Part shown: one piece after another, positions 33,685 through 45,339 of the stretch
How positions within the stretch are numbered: the stretch's first letter is position 1
How the letters are laid out: every line of letters begins with the position of its first letter
Source of the DNA: Jaapia argillacea MUCL 33604
Taxonomy: Eukaryota; Basidiomycota; Agaricomycetes; Jaapiales; Jaapiaceae
Direction of reading: 5' to 3'
DNA length: 64,000 nucleotides
Assembly (NCBI GenBank): GCA_000697665.1
Contig: KL197746.1
Coordinates: 200,383 to 264,382 of the forward strand
The notes under the pieces: model-generated
The model's input: only the letters and a program-made list of their open reading frames with translations
The model's database searches: none
Told to the model about the DNA's origin: nothing
Program-made: the position numbers and the translations under genes

Positions 33685-36236
33685 TCAGATGGGTGTCTGG
33701 CGGGTGTTGGAAGAGGTGTCGAAGGGGATAGCATGTGTGATGAGGGAAGTTGTAGGTGAGGGTGGAGGTCTGGGTGAGGTCTTCGGCATGGGAAAGGGGC
33801 CCAATGGTGCATGCAAGCGAGAAGCTCGACTGCGGGCCAAGTGTTCCGCAAACCCTGCTCCAACATCAGATTCCATCTGTTGTAGTATCTCCATGTCCCC
33901 CGGAATCCCGTCGCACCGCGACGAGTCGCAGTTAAACCAGGGAAGGAAATCGGTGTATGTTGGATCCGGCTTGGAGTCAAACCCAGCGGAGACTTTCCGC
34001 GCTTGTGTGTATCGAACGGCAGCCGCTTCATCCAGGTTCAGAGTACTAGGACAGATTCTGGCTATAGTCCTCCAAATACATGATATCAACCAATGCCCGT
34101 GCCATTCCACTATGCAAGGATAACAATGATGTGAATGGATGATTCTAAGAAGGATAGTGAAGTCAAGGAAAGGTAACTCATCGGTGAGGGTGAGACTAGC
34201 ATCGGTACTGAGATGGTCAACTGGCACAATTCTGCATGACCCGACAAATGGAAAAATCCACAGTTGTGCCAACGAGGGCGCAAGGATTATTGTCAAAGAA
34301 GGAACATATTTCACTGTGTGAATGAATAGTACATTGGTACCATCCAATTCTGCCATGTTCGATTCTACCCAAGCAAGGAAGCTTTCCAAGTCACATATTC
34401 CTGAGAGTGCTGGAGTGAAAGGACGATCCAAAAGCCAGGTAAATCTTGAGGCAGCAGCCTGATTAGTAAAGAACAAAGAGTCAGGTTCGGCTAATGATTC
34501 TGAAAATGGCAACCAACGTCAAAGGTTTTCAAGAGTCCTTCTGCTCCCTGTAGTGTTTCAAGAAACATTTCCACCTGTCACCTTCAAAAATACCTAAATA
34601 ACAGAGGATGACTGACCATGACCATTGCTAATAATGACCGAAGCTTGTTGCATTGATCCTGGCGAGGCATCACTGCCATCCACATCTCCAATGTCCATTC
34701 AAATGCGACCTTTGCGAGGAATTTGCGGAGGCATTCCACTAAGCCATGGTCCCTCCGCAAACAGCATGGATCTAACTCCAAGGCAAACCCAAAGTGGTAA
34801 CGCCAGTTTTTGCAAGCATAGCTGAGGCCGGGGGAAAAGTCGATGAAAAGACCAGGGTTAGCGTGATAGTTGGTGTGATGAGACGAGAATTTGTCCTCGA
34901 TTATTCGTATCACATGAACCAGTAACCAAACATGATGCTTGGGGATATCAATGAAGTAGTCCTTGGAGCGTTCCTCTCGAGTAAAAAAATCAGGTAGCGA
35001 AGCATGGAGGAATTGGAGGGGGTGCATCCATCCCCGCGAACCGGGACAGTTGGTATCGGGTACTTGAAGAATGGAATGGCAGCCTTCGAGAGTAACCTCC
35101 ATGTCGACAACATCGACGGAAAGAAGATCCGCAAGATCATCAAAATCGAGCGTTCGGGGAACGCATAAAACAGAACCAATGATACGCTGGAAAAGGGGAG
35201 TGCCACTAGACGGGGAGCTTGATAGAACTTGGTGGTAAAGCGAATCGAGCCCGTTGTGCCGCTCCATAGCTTCCTCCAACTTCCTGTCAGGCCGACCTCC
35301 TTTCTCTGCAACGAACTTGACAAGCGTAGAGGCGTATATGAATAGGCCATCTGCTTTCGAAGCGAGAACATCCAGCTGCTCCGTCGAAGGCCACGGTGCC
35401 TTCACATTCATGTGTCGCTTCCTGCCGTCGTATATCTTTCGAAGTTCTACCTGGAAGAAGGTGCGAATGGCGGCACATGCAGAATAGCACCAAAGGTTGA
35501 GGTGGTAGAATTTCGATAAGTCGCGGTCAAAGTGTTGCTGGATAGCATCGCAGCCAGTTCGACTCGTTACGAGAAATCGGAGGGGGCATTGTCTGGCATC
35601 AAAGGCAGCAGTAATTACCTCCATGAGGCGATCCGCATCGACATCGTCGCACTCGTCAAGACCATCTACGATAATGATGGGAGTGGGGATAGATTCACGG
35701 AAGGGCTTGATGGGACGGATGACGAGCTTCTTGAATTGGCGAGTGGGGGTTTGGTTAAGGATCGATGGATCATCCCCGAGAGCTCTCTCCAAGTCGGCAC
35801 GAATCCATGGGAGGGATATAGCAAGCTGATAAGCGATGGTGGGGAAGAATTTGGCAATGGTGGTGCGACCTGTACGCCTGGAAAAGACCCAACTCGCCGC
35901 CAACTTCACACCCAGACCATCGCCCTCACTCTCAATCTTATCAGAGACTGTGCGAGCAATGGTTGACTTTCCTGATCCAGCGGGACCGTAAAGCCAAAAG
36001 ATCGGTGGAGCATTGACGGTAGTTCCCCATTCTGTGATTTTCGCGATGACCTCGTCGCGACTTCCCTCTTGACACTGGCGCTCATCTTGGCAGTTGCACG
36101 CAGCGTCGCGAACAATCATTCCTTCCAACCGTCTCCGTATTGAATCTGTGGATCACACGCAAGATTTCCGATCAAAACGCGTGATAGCGACACCAAGCGG
36201 GGCAAATTCACCGAGAAGATTCGCGTCGTTCGACAT
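33685..36236 (-). CDS. NACHT/NLR-type P-loop NTPase
   Basis: Fungal NACHT proteins act as signal-transducing NTPases in non-self recognition and programmed cell death. The exons 36236..36212, 36145..34617, 34574..34518 and 34458..33685 join in frame to 794 residues. The N-terminus is short (MSNDANLLDSIRRRLEGMIV), followed by RDEVIAKITEW. The Walker A motif is FWLYGPAGSGKSTIARTV (~residues 52-69). The Walker B motif is IIIVDGLDECDDVDADRLME (~158). Sensor-like FLVTSRTG, then the winged-helix/helical region (LASKADGLFIYASTLVKFVA, HPLQFLHASLPDFF) are typical of agaricomycete NACHT proteins. The remaining ~250 residues carry no WD, ankyrin or TPR repeats that I can recognise, and no clear N-terminal effector domain is encoded. 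The first intron (66 nt, GTGAAT donor) also removes an in-frame TGA. It could be a sensor that has lost its repeats, or a member of the repeat-less group. Confidence 0.8.
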
Positions 36237-38812
36237 TGTCAAGATATGCAACGATGTGTGGGATGCAGAGGGACGATGAAACGTGTTTCTCTGCTTGATC
36301 CTGATTTGGGAGTGGGCGCCTACCTATAGGATAAGCGCCCCGAGCGGAGATATGAATAGACGCTCGGCGGAGCTGTGCCCGAATGCTTGGGACGAGCACA
36401 ATATTTTGGGTGGGTGATCTTGAGTGTTCGTTCCACCCAGCCACGGTCCACGCTTTTCATTGTTGGAACCTTAGGTATCAGCGGTTCAATAAGTGTACCG
36501 GAAGCAATTAAATTTCAATGGGAATACATCTGAGAGTGATGTGAGGGCAAGCACACGTATCCCAGAATACATGCCGCTGGTCGCTCCAGGGTTACTGTCA
36601 GTGTTGACTGTCGAGAGAAACACTTGTCCAACCAGTCGATGACATGTTGAATGATTCGCCTTGTGGAAATATCTCAAGGCTAAACACTTGTTCAATGATT
36701 GAGCTCGACGAATAACCGCGAGAGAAAATTAGTGGACGCACTGGTTTTCGCATCAATACAAAACCAAAACCACTCGACATAACTCCGCTCGTCAACACAG
36801 GAATCCCAGGTACTACGCCATTTGACCAAGAGATTAGATAAATAGGACAGGAGAAACCCAGAGCCGCCGAACGAGACGATGGAACGATGAGGAATGGATT
36901 GAATGAACGATGGGAGGGCAAGGAGCAGCGGATGCAAGATCGTTGTTAGCGAATGGGATGACTTGATAGGTTACTGGTCGCAGATTGCGGAGGATCAGAG
37001 GCCCTGAACCAAGGATGGACGGCATCTCGAACAGATTGTTCGCACTTGATGCGCTTCGGGGTGACCTGGATGATGCCTTCTACATCATCGAGACTTCACC
37101 CGCCCTGTCGTCAAATCGCCAGATCGTAATCGCCAACCGATCGCGCCCTACCTTCTCCCTCGCTACTAGGGCTGGCTACGATCATCTCCAGGCCCCTGCC
37201 AGAACGTCGGCAGTCAATCAGGTCAACACTCTGTGGTCCAATGGCCACATCACGATGCACAAAGGCGAAGTTGAGTCCACCCACAGGAAGCCGCTACTTC
37301 CTTGCGATCCCCAGTGACAAAATTGGTGTCGTTGGGTAAGATGAAGTTGGTGATTGGAAGGAGCGAAGTTTGGGTGTGTTGGATGGCTGACTGTTGGATG
37401 ATGGGAATTGCAGGCAGGACGATGGATGAGGAGACGGAGATTTCGGCGCGAAAGATATTGTTGGGAGATCGGCAAGGGGGGCGGGAGAAAGGATTCGGAC
37501 TTGACGTGCTCAAGGAAAGCCATTCATCGAGTCTCTCCCCCCGTCCCCCTTGTTCTGCCCACTCCTATCCTATCCGCTCTGAGGTTTCATAACCCACACA
37601 CACGACTCCAACGTTCCTCGAACTCGGCTCCACGATATCCCTCACCTCCGACTCCACGACACTCTCAAACGTCCTCACTTATTTCCTTCCCTTTCCATGT
37701 CCATAACGCTCAGCGAGCACCGGAAATAAAATTACTGGTACGGTGGGTGATGGAGAACCGGGGGTGTGCGAGTTGATAATTTCAGGGTAGTGAAGAGCGG
37801 AGGTTGTCGTTCTGAGAAAAGGGTGCAGCGTAAATGAAATTGTCGAGGGTTGGCTGAGGGGGATATGTGGGATTGGTCACGCAATCTTGTGAGCGAGTCA
37901 TCGAAAGTTGGTGTTGGCAGTGAGAGAGTTGAACGCTGGCACGGTGAACAAGATGTCGAGAGATGGTTTCGTGAGCGAGACGTGCACGATATTGCCATTG
38001 TTCAAGGAGATGTTGAGAGCTGGCTTATGGGCGAGTGTCGACAGCGAGGGCTATGAGCGAAGTGCCGAGGGTTGGGTTGAAGAGGGCTAGCGTTTTGAGC
38101 GATAGTTGTGATTGGCGCTGTAAGTGAGATTGTTGAGTGTTCGCAACACTCTGAACGAGGTATCGGCAATTGTCGTTGTAAGCGAGGTTGTCGAACGTTG
38201 ACGACGTGAATGAGATGCCGAGGGATGATTTCATGAGCCGGGGTGGCTGAAGATGGAGGATCGTATGCGGGCAAATTGTGCTGTTATGATGTATGAGCCG
38301 AGGTTTGTTGATGAGAGGTATGAACACTGCTCCTTAGTACGGCGTGTGAGCAGCGAATTTCATTGAGGTGTTAAGAAGATAGTACCTTGGGTATGGTAGT
38401 GAAGCTTCTGTACGACCGACGACTCCAACGCGCTTAGACTTTCGCATATAGATTCCCTGCGAAGGGTCAATCGCCCTCGTAACATCTCCCTGACTCTTCC
38501 CAGGATTGCTTCATCAACGTTTTACACTCGCCACAAACCATGTCAACTAGTGTAAGGAGCCGTCGAGATCCACAACCATCACAAACCCTGTTCACCTTCC
38601 CAAGACCGAAGGATACGACCTTCAAGCATCTCCCAAAACATCGTCCCGTCAAAGGAACACCGGAACGACAGCATAGCGCCGAAAACAGCGCTGTATTCAG
38701 CTTGGAGATTACCCCATCCATCTCAGTGTGAGTGCCAGTACGATGAGGTGACGAGATCCCGGCGTATCTGTGACAGAGTGAGCTCAACAGAGTCATCGTC
38801 CATGCATTGTGT
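36237..38812. other. Gene-poor stretch upstream of the NACHT gene
   Basis: About 2.6 kb with only short open frames. One 63-codon frame (38540-38731, plus) starts MSTSVRSRRDPQPSQTLFTF and is interrupted by the duplication border; it could be a fragment. The degenerate repeats at 37780-38330 have their own entry. Nothing else recognised. Confidence 0.45.
37780..38330. repeat. Degenerate ~35-45-nt repeats, inverted relative to 31.3-32.0 kb
   Basis: Units built on GTGAGCGAG followed by TGTCGA or TGCCGAGGG and GTTGG or GTTGA recur across about 500 bp. Read as reverse complement they give CTCGCTCAC...CCAAC...CGACATCTC, the theme seen at 31340-31960. Boundaries are approximate. Confidence 0.45.
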
Positions 38813-40362
38813 AGGCGTCCTCACCACCTTCTCTCGCTCCCTCAAGAACATATCGCGGACGCCAGTCATATTCGGTGTCACCGTCATGTTCGTTCGCGAC
38901 GAGCGTATACTTGAGGGCAGGTGTGGCAGCGGAAGGCTTCGGTTGAATGAAGAGGTGTTTGAGAGCGTCCATCCGGGGCGTACTCGGCGCTGGTGCTCCT
39001 GTGGGGGTTTTGGGTCGGGTAGGTGTTTTGGGTCGGTCATTGGTGGGAGTTTTGGATCGAGTGGGTGCTTGAGGACAGGTGGGGGTTTTGGCTCGAGTAA
39101 AGGTAGAAGTTGTGGCTCGAGTGAAGGAAGGAGTTGAGGCTCGATCATAGGTTGGCGATTTAGCACCAGTAGGCATCGGAGCTCGAGGAGCAGGCCATCA
39201 ACCTCCATCCCACCATCTCCTCTCTCTTCGCCCACATCCTTCTCTTCATCCACATCCACCCCATTCTCCTTAGGGCACTCTTCACTCCCACTCTCACTCT
39301 CTCGACCGTCACGGAGCCCATCAAACACAGGTGCCAACAAACTAAACCTAGGCTTCGCCTTCCTAGCGCTCTTCATCGGGCTTGCACCTTTAAAAGGAGA
39401 AGCACCGACAACGCCGAGTGACATACGTCTCCTCCCCATAGCTTCGACAGTCTCCTTCATCTTTCTAATAAAATCCCGGTATCTTCTTCTGCTAGTTCTT
39501 CGTTGGGAGGTGCGGACGAGGCCATCGGCGGGGTAGGTGTTAGGAGTGGGGGGAGGTGCCATAGAAGGCCTCTGTCCTAGGATGGTGTCCTCGAAGAAGG
39601 TATCGGGACCTTTGAAAGCTGAACAGCGACGGTCAATGATAGCCTGCGAAGAATCATTAGTCTGGCTGCTTGTCGGTTTTCAATGACGGTGCACACCTTC
39701 CGTTCTTCCTCGGTTACACCTTCCCTCTTCACTCCACCCCCATTCCCTTCCCCTAAGTTGGCATCTTTAGGTACAAGCAAATCCTTCACCTTCCAACTCT
39801 CCTCTACTTTCACCGTCTAGGTCCGCCGATCCCTACTAATACGATAATCAGCAGACCGTTCCAAAAATCAAACTACATGCTTCGAGCGACACCCACCTGT
39901 GTTAACAGGAGTCGAAAGGAATCCACCACCATAAGACTCTCTCTCAGGTCATCGGTTAACGGTAAGCGGGGGGAGGGCTGATTCGGATCTCGATCAGAGT
40001 GTTGTTGGTGAGTGAGATGGTGGTGCTTGCGCTGGGTGAGGTTGTGGATGAAGGAAAGGCTGGTGATTCGTCTACTAATAGGCCATTCGTGCCTAGTACG
40101 ACCAGGAAAGCCTATACAACAAGCGAGATGTAGGGACCAATCGGTCAGTATGCACAAGTTGAAGTTCAAGGCAAACAAAGGGAGACGTACCTTCTTGGCG
40201 TGCTAGTTGCTGACACTGTCATAATACAACCTAACGCTACAGCTAGGATCTCGTCCAAAAGAGACTAGTGGTTCGTCGATGGGGAAAGTCGCGATCGTGG
40301 TGCTTGGGTCGGTGCATTTGAGGACGAAGTGTACGATAGCGACCGATGTCTGTGGGGTTCAT
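38813..40362 (-). pseudogene. Decayed copy of the FHA-domain gene
   Basis: Reads from ATG 40362 (MNPTDIGRY) in the same order as the intact gene at 21493-25796. A 2-nt deletion around codon 13 shifts the frame at once and destroys the FHA domain. A further loss occurs at the first splice junction. About 1.25 kb, equal to 24146-25398 of the intact gene, is missing at about 39982. Sequence similarity stops at 38813, so the basic C-terminal third is absent. The TP-repeat block (39000-39180) stays open and is still recognisable (SKTPTNDRPKTPTRPKTPTG). Frameshift, deletion and truncation together make a functional product very unlikely. Confidence 0.85.
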
Positions 40363-40890
40363 TGCAGGGGGTGGTAGAAGGAAAAGACAAGATTTATACA
40401 ATGATAAGAGGATTGCGTGAGTCCAGAAAGGATTTCAGAGAGAACTGCTGGGCATAGGTCGAGTTGCGTGAAGTTCAAGCAAAGTTCAAGTTCAACTTTG
40501 GTCTGACGCGACGCGTTTGAACTCACGTGGTGGTCGTTCCGTCAATAGCCGCTCTTAGCCGGTTAGTCCTCTGCAGCGAAAAATCACCGTGGCTTGCGTC
40601 CAAGTGAAACTCTGAATGCTTCATCTGAATCTTTCGCGATCGTTGCGTCAACTCGCACAAATAATTCCAACGACAACCGTTCAGCAGGACGCTGGTCACT
40701 TATGCTTATCCCAGTAAATGTGTCGACTTCCACTGGCACGGGCGCTAGGTTGATGCCGGCCTCTGCAGCGCTTTGACACAACTTACCAGTATGCGACATG
40801 TACTTGGGCCGCCCATATATCCTTCGCATCCCCCATCCAAGTTCATAACTGGGACTCCTCAAATCACTACCTCCACTGCCAGTCTCTCCA

Positions 40891-41636
40891 ATGTACAGCT
40901 CTCAATACTCAACACCAGATGGCCCACACAACTGAAGATTGTCGCGGTTGGACCTCTTACCCTGAAGGACTATTCGAGAATTGGATTTCTAATGACTTTT
41001 CCGGTTTGTGGGGCTCGGGCGGGAGTGCTGGTCAGGTTGCGCTGAATATGTTCGACCTTGGATTGAGGGGCAAGTTCTCCGACCTCGTCACATACAAGGA
41101 TCGGGATATCCTTTGGAGTTGGATGCACAATCAGGTCAGTCTGCTCGTTACCGGTTAACTTCCAGAGCCTTCCACTAACGAGAAAGGTTCATCGGGGCAC
41201 ATCTGATCTCCAAGTGCGAGTGGTGTTCTTACGAGACCTTCCCCTCGATGTGCTGAAGATGATCGGAACCCGGTACGTCTTTGCAAGGTGCCCTAACCAC
41301 TTCCGCGCTGATGCAATACACCCTCGCACAGATACATCATACAAGATATGTCCTTTTTTCATGTCTCCGCGGAACCCAAGTCCGCTTTCGTACGAAAAGG
41401 TTGATGCCCAACCAATCAGCGAGAAAGTTCCCAAAGCCTCCAACGGTGCGTTGCCATCTATCATTGCTGTGAAACTCGAATGGATCTGACCTCCTTTTCC
41501 AGTATTTTCACCCTTCATCCTCTGACTCCCCTTACCCCACCCCAACCCCATCCATCTCCCCGCCTACCAACCCAGTCGCAGGCGACCGTCCTCGCACAAC
41601 CAAAAAACTCAACACCCTCCCAATATACATCACATC
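40891..41636 (+). pseudogene. Decayed 5' fragment of the CorA-like gene
   Basis: ATG 40891 gives the same first nine residues as the intact gene (MYSSQYSTP), but a deletion removes about 80 nt and the frame then hits TGA at codon 15. Downstream, the sequence is still recognisable in the former frame (TSYPEGLFENWISNDFSGLW, then GLRGKFSDLVTYKDRDILW and VVFLRDLPLDVLKMIGTR). Similarity ends near 41636, well before the stalk and both membrane helices. A shortened product from ATG 40919 would lack everything that defines the family. Confidence 0.82.
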
Positions 41637-43011
41637 TTGACAATTTCATAAATATAGGCCTACTCAAACTGAAAGGTGGAGACCTTTCTATCCCTGACCC
41701 TCCCCATCGGTTGGCGTGGACGTTCATCTCTCTTGAGCGCTTATATATAGGCACTCACATACTCATAACTCCCGGTCGTGATGCGACAGACTATGCTTCC
41801 TTTGTCTTTGTCAACTTCTCCCGATCTATTCTCTACCACCATATTATCCTGGCCGGCAGAAAATGGGAAGGTAACCTTCGGTGAGCTTCAGTGACTTTTG
41901 TATGATACGAGCCACCCTAAGAGACAATGGCTAGCTGCGATGATGCAAGTCAGCATCGAGATGGGGGCAGCGACGAACCGTACTGCCCTTGCGTTTTGAA
42001 TTCGATAAGTCGGATGGTCGACCTGTCTTCATGCTTCATGGCTGCGGGTCTGGAAGTTGATAATTTCCCTTGGACGGTGCGTTGGCGCCGAGTCTGTTTC
42101 TGTCCGAACACAGCAGCTGCACTGCTTTCGTCTACCAATATCCCTGTCTTTCATTCAAACCACTCTTCTCTTCTCCACCAAGCTCCCGTCATGACATCCA
42201 CCAATCCTCGCTTGTGCAAACCACGGATCCTAGTGACGCCCCCATCAGTTTCCTCACTGCTTGCGAGCCGAACAGTTTGACGAGTAGGAAAGATATCGGA
42301 GATACCGTACATCTTTGGCTTGGGGCTTCTCGTCGATAAGTCGCAACGATCCTCCCATCTGTTGCCAACCACTCAAATCTCGCCATCCGCTCCCATCCCC
42401 GGGTCGTAGCACTCCATTGTACTCCCATCTTGTTCTCTTCATCGTCCTGTTATCATTCGATATCACTGGGGTGCTCAGCCACTCAGCCTGTTCTGTTTAC
42501 TCAATCTCATCGTCCGATGCCGCGATACACCTTTATAATCCTTGATCAAGTCCCCCCCTTCCACTCGAAATCAAATCATCTGCAACTCCTCTCTTCTTCC
42601 TAGTCATCTCTCAACCTGGACGGCTCGTGCACGTGGTTCACTTCTCAATATGGTATGAATGACTGGCAGGACCGGTGATGTTTTTAGAGTACGACATTAA
42701 CCCAGAACTCCCAGCAAATTTTTCTGGGATACGTGCCACCGCCCGACCTCAGGCTGTTACCCACGAAATTCAATAATTGAAAGTTGGGTTTCAAGACAGA
42801 TAGTGGCTTCTGAGTCCTCGCCCATGTACACAGTTAAAAGAATACTATTATCCTCGTCCCGAAGCTCGAGCTCTCAGCGAGAACACAGGCGTCTATTCGT
42901 AGTTACTTATGGAAGCGCCCACTTCCGGATCGGGAGAACCCGTTTCTTGCGACACTCTCCATCGTCGAGTCAACTGGACGCTGTCCCCAGTACACTGCTC
43001 TACCTGTAACA
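41637..43011. other. Gene-poor stretch
   Basis: About 1.4 kb between the pseudogene fragment and DUF7918 gene 2. Open frames are short and overlap on both strands. None has domain-like content or a convincing splice partner. Confidence 0.5.
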
Positions 43012-44576
43012 ATGAGGGACGGCTACATGGATGTATGGATCGAAGTCGACGGGCTCCGATTGCGGGAGTATACTCCCTTGCCACCCATTCGCAGCGGGGT
43101 TCACACGGAGTGCCGGTGCTGGGTCCCGTCACAGGCGGGCAAGGTGAGCGGAGCAGTTAGATTCAAAGACCGTAAACCTCAATCTTGGACATTTATAATT
43201 CACTGTGTTAGAGATTCTCAATTCGGTGGCGGGACTTTAGTCCTAAGAGGGCGATTTGGATCCGTTGCTTCATCGATGGGATTCCCGTTGGCCCGCACGG
43301 CCGTTATAGCAAGAACCCACCCTCCTGTCAAGAACCGCCCGACTCTCTTGACGGGTGGCTCGTATCTAATACGGTCAGGAAATCTTTCGAGTTCACAAAC
43401 CTTCATGTTACTGGTAAGTGCTCTAGTTTAATGTCACCTCCATGTTCATCTTGGCAAATCACATCACTGTACAGAGGATGCACCCGAATCCGCTAAACCG
43501 GAACTCGGCACAATCAAAGTCTGTTTCTTTCAGGTAAAGGGCAGCAAAATACCTGAGACGACTACAAACGTCGCTTTCGCCGATCTCGCCCCCGTCTTGA
43601 GCGGACATAGCGCCCACACGAAAGTCGTAGCTCGCCAGCTTCATGGGGTGCAGTACGTAACTCTCACGGATTAAATGTCAGGATATAAACACTACTTTAA
43701 ACTTAGGCCTGGAGCTGAGATGAACATCGAAGAGCTGCAGGGGTTAGAAGCCGTCACCCCTGGCAGCAAACCCTTCCTCACAGTCAAATTCCACTATCGA
43801 CCCATGGGTGAGGTTTTCTTTGCGAATTACTTCCATGAATTGTTCATCTAAACGTTCATCAGAGATCTTGCGAGCCAACGGGGTCGTGGAACCACTCGTG
43901 GTTATTGACGACGACGAGACCGTACCAGCAAACAGTGGGCGCGTTACGAGACAGCGGGCTCGTCCCCAGCGTCACGTTTCCCATACCGATAGTCACCCTT
44001 ACTCAGTTCGTGAACGGAGAGGACGCGAGGTGAAATCGCAAATGCACAATCAATCCCGTCGCATCATCCACTCCCAAGAGCCACTCAACCTGCAGCACCC
44101 AAATTTCCGTCGTCGGCGACTCACCTCGGAGTCATTGGAGTATGTCAACGAAGCTGACGTCCAACCTGACAGGAGGGTTGTAGCTGAGTCCCGCATCACC
44201 CGAATGCCGACGCTGAAGGCTGAAAGTCCAGTGACCACAGACCCTACACACTGCCCGCTTTCCCGAAAGCGTGTCAAGCCTCTCGATGATGACGATCATG
44301 CCGTCGCAGTACCCATGGCTACTACCACACCCAAGAACAGTTTGCAACGACGCCGAGTGATGTTGCAGAGCCCAAGCAGGGAGTTCAGTCACGGCTCTGA
44401 CATTGCAACGATCATTGAGGAGTTGCGTGTCGAGAAAGAAAAGGTGGAACAAGCTATGGTAAGCGCAATCTCTGGCTCGAACCTACCCGGATTACTCTAA
44501 AAATTTTTAGGGCAAGATCAGCATGCTCGAGCAAGCGGTTTTACAGTTGTCTGGAGACAAGAATCGTCGGGGCTAA
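43012..44576 (+). CDS. DUF7918-family protein, subtype A, copy 2
   Basis: Start at 43012 (MRDGYMDVWIEVDGLRLREY); exon 1 ends CRCWVPSQAGK at GTGAGC (43144). Exon 2, from ~43210, reads RFSIRWRDFSPKRAIWIRCF, then IDGIPVGPHGRYSKNPPS and LDGWLVSNTVRKSFEF, very close to copy 1. Exon 3 gives ELGTIKVCFFQVKGSKIPET and KVVARQLHGVQ. Exon 4 gives PGAEMNIEELQGLEAVTPGS and KPFLTVKFHYRPM. Exon 5 begins EILRANGVVEPLVVIDDDET and contains RRRLTSESLEYVNEAD in a basic, disordered region. The C-terminus forms a short coiled coil (IEELRVEKEKVEQAM, KISMLEQAVLQLSG). Stop TAA at 44574-44576. Every intron has GT/AG ends and about 50-65 nt. Unlike copies 3 and 4 it lacks the C-terminal DLTGD tail. Confidence 0.82.
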
Positions 44577-45339
44577 ATGGGGCGGGTCCAAGTTGCCCCT
44601 CGATTTTTCTTTTGCCTTGTGTACAAATATGTGTGATTTAATGCTTCGAAATACCTCAGCTCTTCCGTGCAGTCCGATTATCACGAGCGCTATTGAAGAC
44701 ATTTCATATGAATACTGGTACTGGCTACTGAGTGTAGGAACTTCGACATGGAGAGACTCACTCCAACCTCTTGACGTGTCGAATCCGACCGAAACGTACT
44801 GGCAATATGTCTGAAACCACTGTTGATCGGTTGGTCCGAGTGAAAGCACAACTGATCTTAACTTGCCAAAGAACAGCATTGGACGAGGAATTCCACCCTT
44901 CATCGGAGTACTATGACACAGAGAGGGGACCAGCTCGACGTACAACTGACCAGTCAGGCATTCCCCATGCACCACCACCAATATTGGAATTGTTTCGCTT
45001 CTGGTATGTCACACCGATATCATCAAGTCTTCTTTCCGACCGACCACAGCTCCGACTAGATTCATTTACACGAAATCGATTAACTGTGTCTGTGGAACGC
45101 GCACCTGGAGTCAAGTCAATCGGAAGCGAGGCACACCCTGACTTGGCCCGTGAGCACCTCCCATTATCCACTACGACTCCATTCACTCGTTCTAATCGTT
45201 ACCACTTAAGATACTCTCGTGATCTCGTTTTTTGCAGAGTTCGTTGGTTTGTAGGAGAATCAACAAGGGACGAGGGTGGGCAGGACACCCATCTAGCTAC
45301 AGTTGTGGATGAGCTGGATACGACAACGAGAACTGCCTC
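44577..45339. other. Gene-poor stretch downstream of DUF7918 gene 2
   Basis: About 760 bp. A 195-codon open frame (44771-45355, plus) exists but is overlapped by long minus-strand frames and shows no domain-like segments. I do not call a gene. Confidence 0.45.

Larger units (their letters stand above)
38813..41636. repeat. Segmental duplication, decayed copy (B)
   Basis: A direct-orientation partner of 22973-27130, about 14-16 kb away, shortened to 2.8 kb by one large and several small deletions. I saw no flanking target-site duplication or terminal repeat, so the mechanism is not visible. The left border lies at AGGCGTCCTCACC and the right border just after CACCCTCCCAAT. Confidence 0.88.

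Noticed and set aside
38540-38731. 63-codon plus-strand frame starting MSTSVRSRRD
   Set aside because: Short, no homology recognised, ends near the duplication border; perhaps a fragment but not callable.
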